Both the position numbers and the translations under genes were made by a program. Below are positions 23,648 to 31,210 of a stretch of 64,000 nt of DNA, in pieces. The stretch's first letter is position 1. Every line of letters begins with the position of its first letter. The notes beneath the pieces were generated by a model. It was given only the letters and a program-made list of their open reading frames with translations, was not told where the DNA came from and did not search any database. The stretch comes from Desulfosarcina sp. BuS5. Its GTDB lineage: Bacteria > Desulfobacterota > Desulfobacteria > Desulfobacterales > BuS5. The stretch covers positions 1,655,041 through 1,719,040 of the forward strand of contig NZ_CP087952.1 of assembly GCF_028752835.1 (NCBI RefSeq), written 5' to 3'.

Positions 23648-25819
23648 ATGGGAGCAAATATAGGTGATAACTTATTTTCAATTTTCAATTCTATGACCGA
23701 ATATATGATTGACGCAGGTCAACGGTCGGTTTTGTACTGGGATATAATGCGCCGGCGTGGGAACCAGTATTTGGAGCACATGGCGAAAAATATTCCGGAT
23801 GTGCTGAAATTTGACTATGAACTGCTTATTAACGGACGATCACTACCTGAACCGGTTAACTACGGTTTGCTTAAAATACTTCCTCCCAAGGGCGTCGCTA
23901 TCGACAATCGTAAGCGTCCGTTTGTGGTGATTGATCCGCGCGCCGGCCACGGTCCCGGTATTGCCGGCTTTAAGGCGGATAGCGAAATAGGTGTGGCTTT
24001 ATCGGAAGGGTATCCCTGTTATTTTATAGGGTTTACACCGATGCCTGAACCGAATCAGACCATTGAAGCGGTTATACGCGGCGAGGCCCATTTTTTAGCG
24101 CATGTGAACGAACTGCACCCTAAAGCGGATGGCAAACCGGTTGTTATAGGCAACTGTCAGGCGGGCTGGGCGGTTATGCTGCTGGCGGCGACGCGGCCGG
24201 AGCTTTGCGGCCCGATAATTGTGGCCGGGGCTCCGCTTTCTTATTGGGAAGGCGTGCACGGTCAAAATCCCATGCGGTACACCGGCGGCATGATGGGCGG
24301 AAGCTGGATGGCTGCATTATTAAGTGATCTGGGACATGGCAATTTCGACGGCGCCTGGCTAGTGCAAAATTTTGAGGGGCTGAATCCGGCCAACACGCTC
24401 TGGAAAAAACAATATAATCTTTATTCCCGGATCGACACCGAAGCAAAGCGCTACCTGGAATTTGAGTGCTGGTGGGGCGACCACGTCTTTTTGAGCGCTG
24501 CGGAGATCCAGTATATAGTTGACAATCTTTTTCTGGGCAACAAACTCAGCGGTTCTGAGATCGTCACTTCCGATAACATAAGCGTCGATCTGCGCAAAAT
24601 TAGTTCGCCAATCGTTTGTTTTTGCTCTAAAGGCGACGATATAACCCCGCCCCAACAAGCTCTCGGATGGATTTTAGACCTGTATCAGAGTGTTGATGAT
24701 ATTTACGCCTCCAATCAGACCATCGTCTACTGCGTGCATGAACATACCGGCCATCTGGGCATCTTCGTATCCAGCAACGTAGCTCGCAAGGAATATTTTG
24801 AGTTTGCCTCCAATATTGATCTCATCGACTGTTTGCCACCCGGTCTGTACGAGGCGGTGATCGAAAAAATAAACTATGACACCGTCAATCCGGATCTGGT
24901 GACAGGCAACTACATCTCACGCTTTGAAAAACGAACGTTGGACGATATTCACTCTTTGGGTTGCAACACTTTGGAAGATAATCGTTGTTTCGCCACAGTT
25001 AAGCGGCTCTCGGATGTCAATTATGGTCTGTACCGAATAATGGTACAGCCGATGGTGCGTGCAATGACCACTGAAGAAAATGCCAAACTGATGCGTCGTC
25101 TGCATCCGCTGCGTCTGGGATATGAACTACTATCAGATCATAATCCTATGATGAAACCGCTGGAATGGGCTGCAAAGTGGGTGAGTGAGCATCGTCAGCC
25201 GGTTAAACCGGATAACCACTTTCTTCAGTGGCAGACGCTATATTCCGATCTTTTGGCGACAAGTCTCAACATTTTTCGGGACTGGCGTGATATGATGACT
25301 GAACAGATGTTTTTTGGCATCTACAGCCAAGACTGGCTGCAAGCCCTCATGGGGTTGCGCGCATCGGACGCTCCGCCCCGCAAACATCCAGGACACGATC
25401 CGGTTCATCTGGCGTTTATTGAGCAGCGCAAAAAAGAGATTTTGGCCGGTATGGACAAGGGAGGTCCGCGAGAGGCTTTGATTCGCGGATTTATTTATGT
25501 GCGTATACCGGAGGGCGCATGCGACGAACGCGGTTTTGAAATGATCCGCCGCATCCGCGCCGAGCATCATGATAACCATCTGTCCGAATTCAAAAAAACC
25601 TGCCGTGAACAGTTTTTTATGATCCTGCTGGATGCACGTCGTGCTGTTGAAGCCATCCCGCAACTGCTTGTGGGAAGAGAAGAAGCGGGGCAGAAATTTT
25701 TTGAAATTATCCGTAAAGTCGCCACTGCCCCCGGCCCTTTGGGTAAAGAGGCGGATATGCGCCTGGCGGAGATAAAAGCATTATTTATTCCTGTAAGGCC
25801 TGAACAAGATGAAAAATAG
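23648..25819 (+). CDS. DUF3141 alpha/beta-hydrolase-like protein
   Basis: The 723-residue protein is of DUF3141 type, related to polyhydroxyalkanoate synthases. The N-terminal helices (AGQRSVLYWDIMRRRGNQYL) are followed by a hydrolase core with VVIDPRAGHGPGIAGFKADS, CYFIGFTPMPEPNQTIE and the nucleophile elbow VIGNCQAGWAVMLLAATRPE, where Cys replaces the usual Ser as in PHA synthases. VCFCSKGDDITPPQQALGWI and HEHTGHLGIF could give the Asp and His of a triad. The C-terminal 300 residues are helical. The product is unknown. AGGAGG lies before the ATG. It stands alone. Confidence 0.85.
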   Translation: MGANIGDNLFSIFNSMTEYMIDAGQRSVLYWDIMRRRGNQYLEHMAKNIPDVLKFDYELLINGRSLPEPVNYGLLKILPPKGVAIDNRKRPFVVIDPRAGHGPGIAGFKADSEIGVALSEGYPCYFIGFTPMPEPNQTIEAVIRGEAHFLAHVNELHPKADGKPVVIGNCQAGWAVMLLAATRPELCGPIIVAGAPLSYWEGVHGQNPMRYTGGMMGGSWMAALLSDLGHGNFDGAWLVQNFEGLNPANTLWKKQYNLYSRIDTEAKRYLEFECWWGDHVFLSAAEIQYIVDNLFLGNKLSGSEIVTSDNISVDLRKISSPIVCFCSKGDDITPPQQALGWILDLYQSVDDIYASNQTIVYCVHEHTGHLGIFVSSNVARKEYFEFASNIDLIDCLPPGLYEAVIEKINYDTVNPDLVTGNYISRFEKRTLDDIHSLGCNTLEDNRCFATVKRLSDVNYGLYRIMVQPMVRAMTTEENAKLMRRLHPLRLGYELLSDHNPMMKPLEWAAKWVSEHRQPVKPDNHFLQWQTLYSDLLATSLNIFRDWRDMMTEQMFFGIYSQDWLQALMGLRASDAPPRKHPGHDPVHLAFIEQRKKEILAGMDKGGPREALIRGFIYVRIPEGACDERGFEMIRRIRAEHHDNHLSEFKKTCREQFFMILLDARRAVEAIPQLLVGREEAGQKFFEIIRKVATAPGPLGKEADMRLAEIKALFIPVRPEQDEK

Positions 25820-25923
25820 CTATAGATGTTCACATAAGTAATTTCAAGAACAAGGCAAGGGGTATATATATCTCATCCGGCAGGAAATTGCAGCCATGAA
25901 TTGGGGTGGTATAAATTGTTTTC

Positions 25924-25954
25924 TTGACATTTTATTTTAATTTCGGTATATAAT
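25924..25954 (+). promoter_or_regulatory. Promoter of the cobalamin-riboswitch operon
   Basis: TTGACA at 25924-25929 and a perfect TATAAT at 25949-25954 are 19 bp apart (TATATA at 25947 gives 17 bp). The riboswitch begins within 15 bp downstream. Confidence 0.6.
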
Positions 25955-25965
25955 TTTTTATAATT

Positions 25966-26121
25966 CAGGTGCTTTTTTAAAGATTAAAAGGGAACTCCGT
26001 TAAAGTCGGAGACGAGCCCGTCGCTGTAATCGGGGACGAACACCGTATTAATGCCACTGTCGCAATTTGATGGGAAGGCGCGGTTAGTAGGATGATCCGT
26101 AAGTCAGAAGACCTGCCTGGT
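25966..26121 (+). promoter_or_regulatory. Cobalamin (adenosylcobalamin-type) riboswitch
   Basis: The conserved elements occur in order: AGGTGC at 25967, GGGAACTCCG, GAGCCCGTCGCTGTAATCGG at about 26015, ATGCCACTG at 26051, GGGAAGGCGCG, GTAGGATGATCCGTAAGTCA and AGAAGACCTGCC. The last is the B12 box. Binding of adenosylcobalamin is known to switch off downstream expression in this class. A terminator follows at 26186, giving a transcriptional expression platform. Confidence 0.92.
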
Positions 26122-26185
26122 AATATACGCCAAACTTCGTGGACAGAAGTGCCTGGCAGGATCTATAAGGATAAAAAAGGGAATC

Positions 26186-26221
26186 CCCGGATCGATATTA
26201 TATCGGTTCGGGTTTTTTTTT
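26186..26221 (+). terminator. Riboswitch terminator
   Basis: CCCGGATCGATA and TATCGGTTCGGG form a 12-pair stem (two G-U pairs) with a three-base loop, followed by nine T. It ends 12 bp before the first gene, so ligand-bound riboswitch would stop transcription here. Confidence 0.85.
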
Positions 26222-26233
26222 GCATTATTAACA

Positions 26234-27016
26234 TTGTTTATTTCACAAAACATTTTTCAAATCGCAGTATTTTTTTATGCCGCAAGTTCTTTTCCGGCAA
26301 TAATGCAGCAAAAAAAATCTGCTCTATTTCTTTTAGGGGTTGGACTTGCAGCGAATTTATCAGCCTGCCTTGGCAAGTATTACCATGCCTGGCCCATGCT
26401 TCCCCTAAATACCGGCATGTATCTGCTTCCGCTCTGTCTGGGTGTGATATTGTTTTTGACAAAGCTCAAGAATGAGCAGTGGTCAGCCATGCTGCCTGTT
26501 CTGATCTGTCTGATGTCACTTGCGGCGCTCTTTTTCCCCAAGGACTACTACCTTCCTTTTATCATGTCCAAGACCATTTTTTCGTATATTTTTTTTGTCA
26601 GCGGAGTTATCGGCCGGAGTTTTTTTTTTATCGCTGCCCTGAAAGCATTGCAGGCGCTGATCTCTGCCAACAAGCAGGCAAAGGAGAATGGCCCGGGACG
26701 CGATGCCGGAACGGTAGAGTTTGTAGTTTGGGGCTTTGTATTCTGGACAATTTCCATGTTTGCGGGCGGAATCTGGTCATATCTGGGATGGGGCAGCCCC
26801 GTGGTTTGGGAAGATCCCGCAATTACTACTACTATGGCCACCTGGTTTTATTATACCTGCTTTCTGCATCTCTACCTGCGCCGGGTCTGGAATCTGAACA
26901 AGAGGCTTATCTTTGCTGCTGCCGGCGGAATTTTAGTTTTTATTCTTAATTGTTACCCTGAAATGGGGATATTCAGGATGCCCGATTTAAAATGGCTAAG
27001 ATGGTTAATTTTTTAA
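26234..27016 (+). CDS. CcsA/CcsB-like haem-handling membrane protein in a B12-regulated operon
   Basis: The 260-residue protein has about eight transmembrane helices and belongs to the CcsA (ResC/CcmC/CcmF) haem-handling superfamily. Its WWD-type segment is WGFVFWTISMFAGGIWSYLG, then WGSPVVWEDPAITTTMATWF with LHLYLR, near residues 166-216. In cytochrome c maturation this motif holds haem for attachment. Here the motif reads WEDP where most have WDPKE. The start TTG 26234 preserves the first helix; no strong Shine-Dalgarno sequence is seen and the next ATG is 26303. The gene is directly behind the cobalamin riboswitch and overlaps the ResB-like gene. Handling of a corrinoid or other tetrapyrrole instead of haem is inference. 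Confidence 0.8.
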   Translation: MFISQNIFQIAVFFYAASSFPAIMQQKKSALFLLGVGLAANLSACLGKYYHAWPMLPLNTGMYLLPLCLGVILFLTKLKNEQWSAMLPVLICLMSLAALFFPKDYYLPFIMSKTIFSYIFFVSGVIGRSFFFIAALKALQALISANKQAKENGPGRDAGTVEFVVWGFVFWTISMFAGGIWSYLGWGSPVVWEDPAITTTMATWFYYTCFLHLYLRRVWNLNKRLIFAAAGGILVFILNCYPEMGIFRMPDLKWLRWLIF

Positions 27017-27801
27017 AAGCAGTATGGAAGCTGGCTGGTGGCATTAATCTGACAATCGCCTTGCTTATACTCCTCGTTGTTGATTTGTCGGCCGGTTTTA
27101 TCTGTCTGGAATCTAATATCAGCATCTTTATTCCGCTCAACGATGTAGGGCTGATAGCATGGCTCGATACTTACGGAATAAATTATTTGCAATATACAGC
27201 CTGGTTTTTTTTGCTTCTATTTTTGCTGTTTTTACTGGCAGTCAATACTTTTGTGTGTACTACCGATAAAGTTATAACCCTTTTTGGAAACAGATCCTGT
27301 TATCGAAGCCAAATCAAGTTTATATTGAATTTTGCGCCCCACATTATTCATTATTCTTTTGTCGTTATCCTGGCAGGTTATCTTGTGAGCTATATCTTTG
27401 CCGTTAATCTGCCCGCCAATATCCTGTTGCCCGAAAAAAGCATACCTATTCCCGGTACGGGATATAAAATAAAACTGAATAAATTAAATATAGAATATTA
27501 TAAAGGGCAGCGGCTCGATTTTTTTCAGGATCGCGCAATCAATCCTGAAGCTGAAATATTACTGACGGATAAAAATGGAATTACCATTAAAAAAACTGTT
27601 TCTGTTAACAGGCCGGCACGGTTTAAAGGTTACAGTATCCATTTAGATGATTTTGCCCCTAAATCACGTACAGGTATGCAAAAACAGGAATATGTAAACC
27701 TTATTATTCATAGCGATCCAGGCATCCATCTTTACTTTTGCGGGATGATTATGTTTGCGGTTGGTATGCTGATGTATCTTTACCGTTTATATAGACCTTA
27801 A
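26992..27801 (+). CDS. ResB-like membrane protein (Ccs1/ResB family)
   Basis: The 269-residue product has the ResB pattern: two N-terminal helices (GGINLTIALLILLVVDLSAG and YTAWFFLLLFLLFLLAVNTF), a third (HIIHYSFVVILAGYLVSYIF), a periplasmic beta domain (GTGYKIKLNKLNIEYYKGQR; ITIKKTVSVNRPARFKGYSI) and a last helix. ResB partners CcsA in system II cytochrome c biogenesis. It overlaps the CcsA-like gene by 25 bp. No apocytochrome or thioredoxin-like partner gene is near, and it is followed by a BtuFCD set, so its use in tetrapyrrole uptake is suspected. Confidence 0.82.
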   Translation: MAKMVNFLKAVWKLAGGINLTIALLILLVVDLSAGFICLESNISIFIPLNDVGLIAWLDTYGINYLQYTAWFFLLLFLLFLLAVNTFVCTTDKVITLFGNRSCYRSQIKFILNFAPHIIHYSFVVILAGYLVSYIFAVNLPANILLPEKSIPIPGTGYKIKLNKLNIEYYKGQRLDFFQDRAINPEAEILLTDKNGITIKKTVSVNRPARFKGYSIHLDDFAPKSRTGMQKQEYVNLIIHSDPGIHLYFCGMIMFAVGMLMYLYRLYRP

Positions 27802-27831
27802 GTCTATATAAAACTTGAATGGAAAATAATA

Positions 27832-28932
27832 ATGAAAATACTACTAATTTATAAAAATATTGCGGCAGCCTTTTTGGCCTTGGTGACGATTATCCTTTTT
27901 TCAGGATGCAGCCCTTCGTTTCAATCTTTTGGTGAATTTTCAGTAAAAGAAACAGGTGAAGGTATCCATGAAATAAGAGACGGAGACGGGAGCATATTTG
28001 TGCTGGTCAGAAGAGGTAAAAAAGCTCCTGCGGGTTATAATAAAAACCGGATTATCCAGGTGCCGGTAAGACGGGTAATAGCTTATTCCACCTATAATAT
28101 TGCCATGCTGAAGGTCCTGGGTGTTCTGGATGATACACTTGTCGGGGTTACCAGGGAATATAAGGACTGGGTAATGCCTGAAGTCAGAGAAGGGTTCGAA
28201 GCCGGTAGAATCACTTATGTGGGGGAAGCCGGCGCGGTTGATTATGAAAAAATCAAGGAAATATCACCGGAGCTTGTCCTGACCTGGGACAGAGCTGCAA
28301 TTCCGATGCTTAATGAACTGGAAATTCCAGCTATTATAACCACATCCGGCACTGCCATGAATCTTGAGACCCGTTTAGGCTTTACAAGGTTTTTGGCCTA
28401 TCTGTTTGGCCGGGAAAAAGAAGCGGATGCATTCATTGCACGGGTTAATAAAACAGTGGATCAGATAAGTCAAATAACGGCTTCGGTCAGCCGGCGCCCC
28501 AAAGTTATCTGGGGCGATATTTATGAAAAAAGGGTTTTGATTGAACCTGGAAATTCATGGGTGGCGGAAATTATTCGGCATGCCGGCGGTGAATATATTT
28601 TTGATGATGTTTCAGGGGCGGCCTGAATTGAGATTACACTGGAAAAGTTTATTTCCAGCGGAATGGATGCGGATTGCCTTATCACCTACCGTTCTCCGGA
28701 AGCAGGCGCAACCTCCAAGGCTGCCATTGCACGGATAAATCCCCTTGTCGGCAAGATCAGGCCTTTAAACTCCGGGAAAGTATTTTCTCCATTGAAAAAT
28801 TATTCCCAGTCAGCCGACCGGCTGGATGAAATTATAATGGAAGTGGCGGCCATGCTCCATCCTGAACTTTTTAGGGGTTTTGACTATAAATTTTTTAAAA
28901 AACTGCCGCAAGATGCTGAAACAAATGGATAA
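27832..28932 (+). CDS. btuF: BtuF-type corrinoid/siderophore-binding lipoprotein with in-frame TGA
   Basis: The lipobox ILFSGCSPS puts the lipid-anchored Cys at residue 26. The binding-protein fold follows: VRRVIAYSTYNIAMLKVLGV, KEISPELVLTWDRAAIP, and GFTRFLAYLFGREKEADAFI. At codon 265 (28624-28626) there is a TGA, after which the same frame continues for 101 codons with good homology (ITLEKFISSGMDADCLITYR; RLDEIIMEVAAMLHPELF), giving the normal length of 366. A 7-bp hairpin follows the TGA. Either the gene carries a nonsense mutation, or the TGA is read as selenocysteine. The flanking genes are intact. Confidence 0.8.
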
Positions 28933-28933
28933 T

Positions 28934-29965
28934 ATGACACGGGAAATAATTTTTTATAACAGGAAGAGACTCTATCTCTTTTTTTCTCTCCTGCTTTTTT
29001 TCTTGATTGCTGCCGGTGGAATTAACATGACAACCGGTTCAATGAATATAAGCCTGCCTGATTTTTTTAATATTATTTTTAAACATTTTACAGGGACAAC
29101 AGAGGGGTTCATTGTCTGGAAAATAAGAATTCCAAGGGCCCTGGCATCAATCCTGGGCGGCGCTTACCTCGCTGTTGCCGGGTTGCTGCTCCAGGTTTTT
29201 TTCCGTAATCCGATTGTCGGGCCGTTTATCCTGGGGATATCATCCGGTGCGACCCTGGTTGTGTCACTTGTAATGCTGACGGCACTGGGATTTGGTATAC
29301 CGGGGTTGAACCCGTTTCTTATTACCATGGCGGCCTTTATCGGCGCAGGAGGCGCAATGCTTATTATTATGAGCATCGCCTCCAAAGTAAAAAGCGGGGT
29401 GACTTTGCTCATCGCAGGTTTGATGATCGGGTATCTTTGCCATGCTGTTACAAGTGTAATTATCGCCTTTGCGGAGGCTGAAAACGTTAAAGGCTTTACT
29501 CTGTGGCAGCTCGGCAGCTTTTCAGGATTCAAAGGATCGGAACTTAATATTATGATCTTTGCCGGAGGGATACTGCTGATTTTAGCCTTTGGATTAAGCA
29601 AGCCTTTAAACGCTTTTCTTCTGGGTGAAGAGTATGCTTGCTCCATGGGCGTTAATATAAAGCTGTTTCGGATTTTAATCCTGTTATGCTCCTGCGGGCT
29701 GGCTGGCCTTGTAACATCCTTTGCCGGACCGGTTGCATTTATCGGACTGGCGGTTCCGCATATAACCCGCCTGATTTTTTCCACTTCCGATAACAGGATT
29801 CTTATTCCGGGCGCAGTACTATTGGGAGGGGCCATAACCTGCTTCTGTGATCTGATAGCCAGATCTCTTTTTGCTCCGGTTGAACTTCCAATAAGCGCAA
29901 TTACATCTTTTTTCGGGGCGCCTATTGTCATTATCCTGCTCTTGAAAAGGAGTTCCTCCCTATGA
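28934..29965 (+). CDS. btuC: BtuC-type FecCD permease
   Basis: ATG 28934 begins one base after the btuF stop; further starts lie inside btuF. The 343-residue permease has the FecCD pattern: IRIPRALASILGGAYLAVAG near the N-terminus, FFRNPIVGPFILGISSGATL, LIAGLMIGYLCHAVTSVIIA, LWQLGSFSGF, ACSMGVNIKLFRILILLCSC, and VAFIGLAVPHITRLIF with the coupling loop. It forms the membrane channel for corrinoids or ferric complexes. It lies in the B12-riboswitch operon. Confidence 0.9.
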   Translation: MTREIIFYNRKRLYLFFSLLLFFLIAAGGINMTTGSMNISLPDFFNIIFKHFTGTTEGFIVWKIRIPRALASILGGAYLAVAGLLLQVFFRNPIVGPFILGISSGATLVVSLVMLTALGFGIPGLNPFLITMAAFIGAGGAMLIIMSIASKVKSGVTLLIAGLMIGYLCHAVTSVIIAFAEAENVKGFTLWQLGSFSGFKGSELNIMIFAGGILLILAFGLSKPLNAFLLGEEYACSMGVNIKLFRILILLCSCGLAGLVTSFAGPVAFIGLAVPHITRLIFSTSDNRILIPGAVLLGGAITCFCDLIARSLFAPVELPISAITSFFGAPIVIILLLKRSSSL

Positions 29966-31170
29966 AGAATAGCGCCCCTGTCCTTGATATTCAGAATCTG
30001 TCTGTTGGTTATAAAAATATTCCGGTTCTTAATTCGGTCAACCTGTCTTTTGGGAAAGGCATCTTTATTTCCCTTTTGGGACCTAATGGAGCCGGCAAGA
30101 CCACCCTGCTTAAAACTCTGGCCGGCTTATTGGCCCCGGTGAGAGGAAGAGTCCTGGTAAACGGAAAAGATATTGCCGACTTCAAGAGAACCGAGCTGGC
30201 CGGAATCATAGCCGTGGTTCTGACGGAAAAAGTCTCACCCGGGCTTTTCAGTGTTGTTGAATTCGTTGCTCAGGGACGCTACCCGCATACGGATTTTTTC
30301 GGGAGGCTGCAAAAAAAAGATCTGGACGTGGTCAGTTCCGCCCTGGAGATGGTTAACGCCGCAGATCTTGCTGATCGGCAGTTGGGCAGCTTAAGTGACG
30401 GTGAGCGCCAAAAAACATATCTTGCCAGGGCGCTGGCCCAGGAGCCTGAGGTGATAATTCTCGATGAACCGACCATGCATCTCGATTTAAAGCACCGTAT
30501 GGATGTGATGAGTATCCTGCGAAGAATGTGCCAAAAAAAAGGGATTACGATTATTGCCTCACTGCATGATGTCGATATTGCTTCCAAGATTTCGGATTGT
30601 GTGGCCCTGGTAAAAAACGGAGCTGTAACAGGCTGGGGTCCCCCTGAAAAGATGCTTAGCGGCAATGCCGTAGCAGATCTGTATGATTTTGACGATGCTG
30701 ATTTTAATCCTGCTTTGGGGAGTATCGAAATCCGCGGCAACGGCCGGCGGGGCAAAGTCTTTGTGGCTGCCGGCATGGGAACCGGAGCAGTATTGTACAG
30801 GCTGCTGGCCAAAAAAGGTTTCAGGATTGCAACCGGGGTCCTGCATACCAATGATCTTGATTATTACGTGGCCGGATCATTAGGAGCGGAATGTGTGGTC
30901 CAGGCCCCCATGGAACCGGTCTCCGAAGATCAGTTTAATATGGCCGCAGCATTGGTAAAGCAGGCTGATTTTATAATTGATACAGGATTCGCGGCCGGAG
31001 ATTTGAATCAAAGGAATATAGAACTTTTTAAATATGCCCTGGTGCAGAGTAAAAGGGTTATTACAATGCGCCGGCAAAGCAATGGTTTGTTTGAGGGCTT
31101 TAATTGCGAAGAATTGATTAAATGCTTCGGTGAAACTGAAATTTTGGAAAAGATGGAGCTTTTATTGTAA
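29962..31170 (+). CDS. btuD: BtuD-type ABC ATPase with extra C-terminal domain
   Basis: The 402-residue protein has a normal BtuD/FecE ATPase (residues 1-250): LLGPNGAGKTTLLKTLAGLL, LGSLSDGERQKTYLARALAQ, VIILDEPTMHLDL and ASLHDV. The signature Gly-Gly is SDGE. A second domain of about 150 residues follows: VFVAAGMGTGAVLYRLLAKK, ATGVLHTNDLDYYVAGSLGA and FIIDTGFAAGDLNQRN. This tail occurs on ATPases of some anaerobes and archaea and looks like a small nucleotide- or substrate-binding Rossmann fold of unknown function. It overlaps btuC by 4 bp. Confidence 0.88.
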   Translation: MKNSAPVLDIQNLSVGYKNIPVLNSVNLSFGKGIFISLLGPNGAGKTTLLKTLAGLLAPVRGRVLVNGKDIADFKRTELAGIIAVVLTEKVSPGLFSVVEFVAQGRYPHTDFFGRLQKKDLDVVSSALEMVNAADLADRQLGSLSDGERQKTYLARALAQEPEVIILDEPTMHLDLKHRMDVMSILRRMCQKKGITIIASLHDVDIASKISDCVALVKNGAVTGWGPPEKMLSGNAVADLYDFDDADFNPALGSIEIRGNGRRGKVFVAAGMGTGAVLYRLLAKKGFRIATGVLHTNDLDYYVAGSLGAECVVQAPMEPVSEDQFNMAAALVKQADFIIDTGFAAGDLNQRNIELFKYALVQSKRVITMRRQSNGLFEGFNCEELIKCFGETEILEKMELLL

Positions 31171-31210
31171 GAAATTATTTCGTCCCCGTTCCTAAGGAGA
31201 AAAAAGTATT

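Noticed and set aside
28190-28200. A tRNA-like GGTTCGAA motif
   Set aside because: It lies inside the BtuF coding frame and has no cloverleaf around it.
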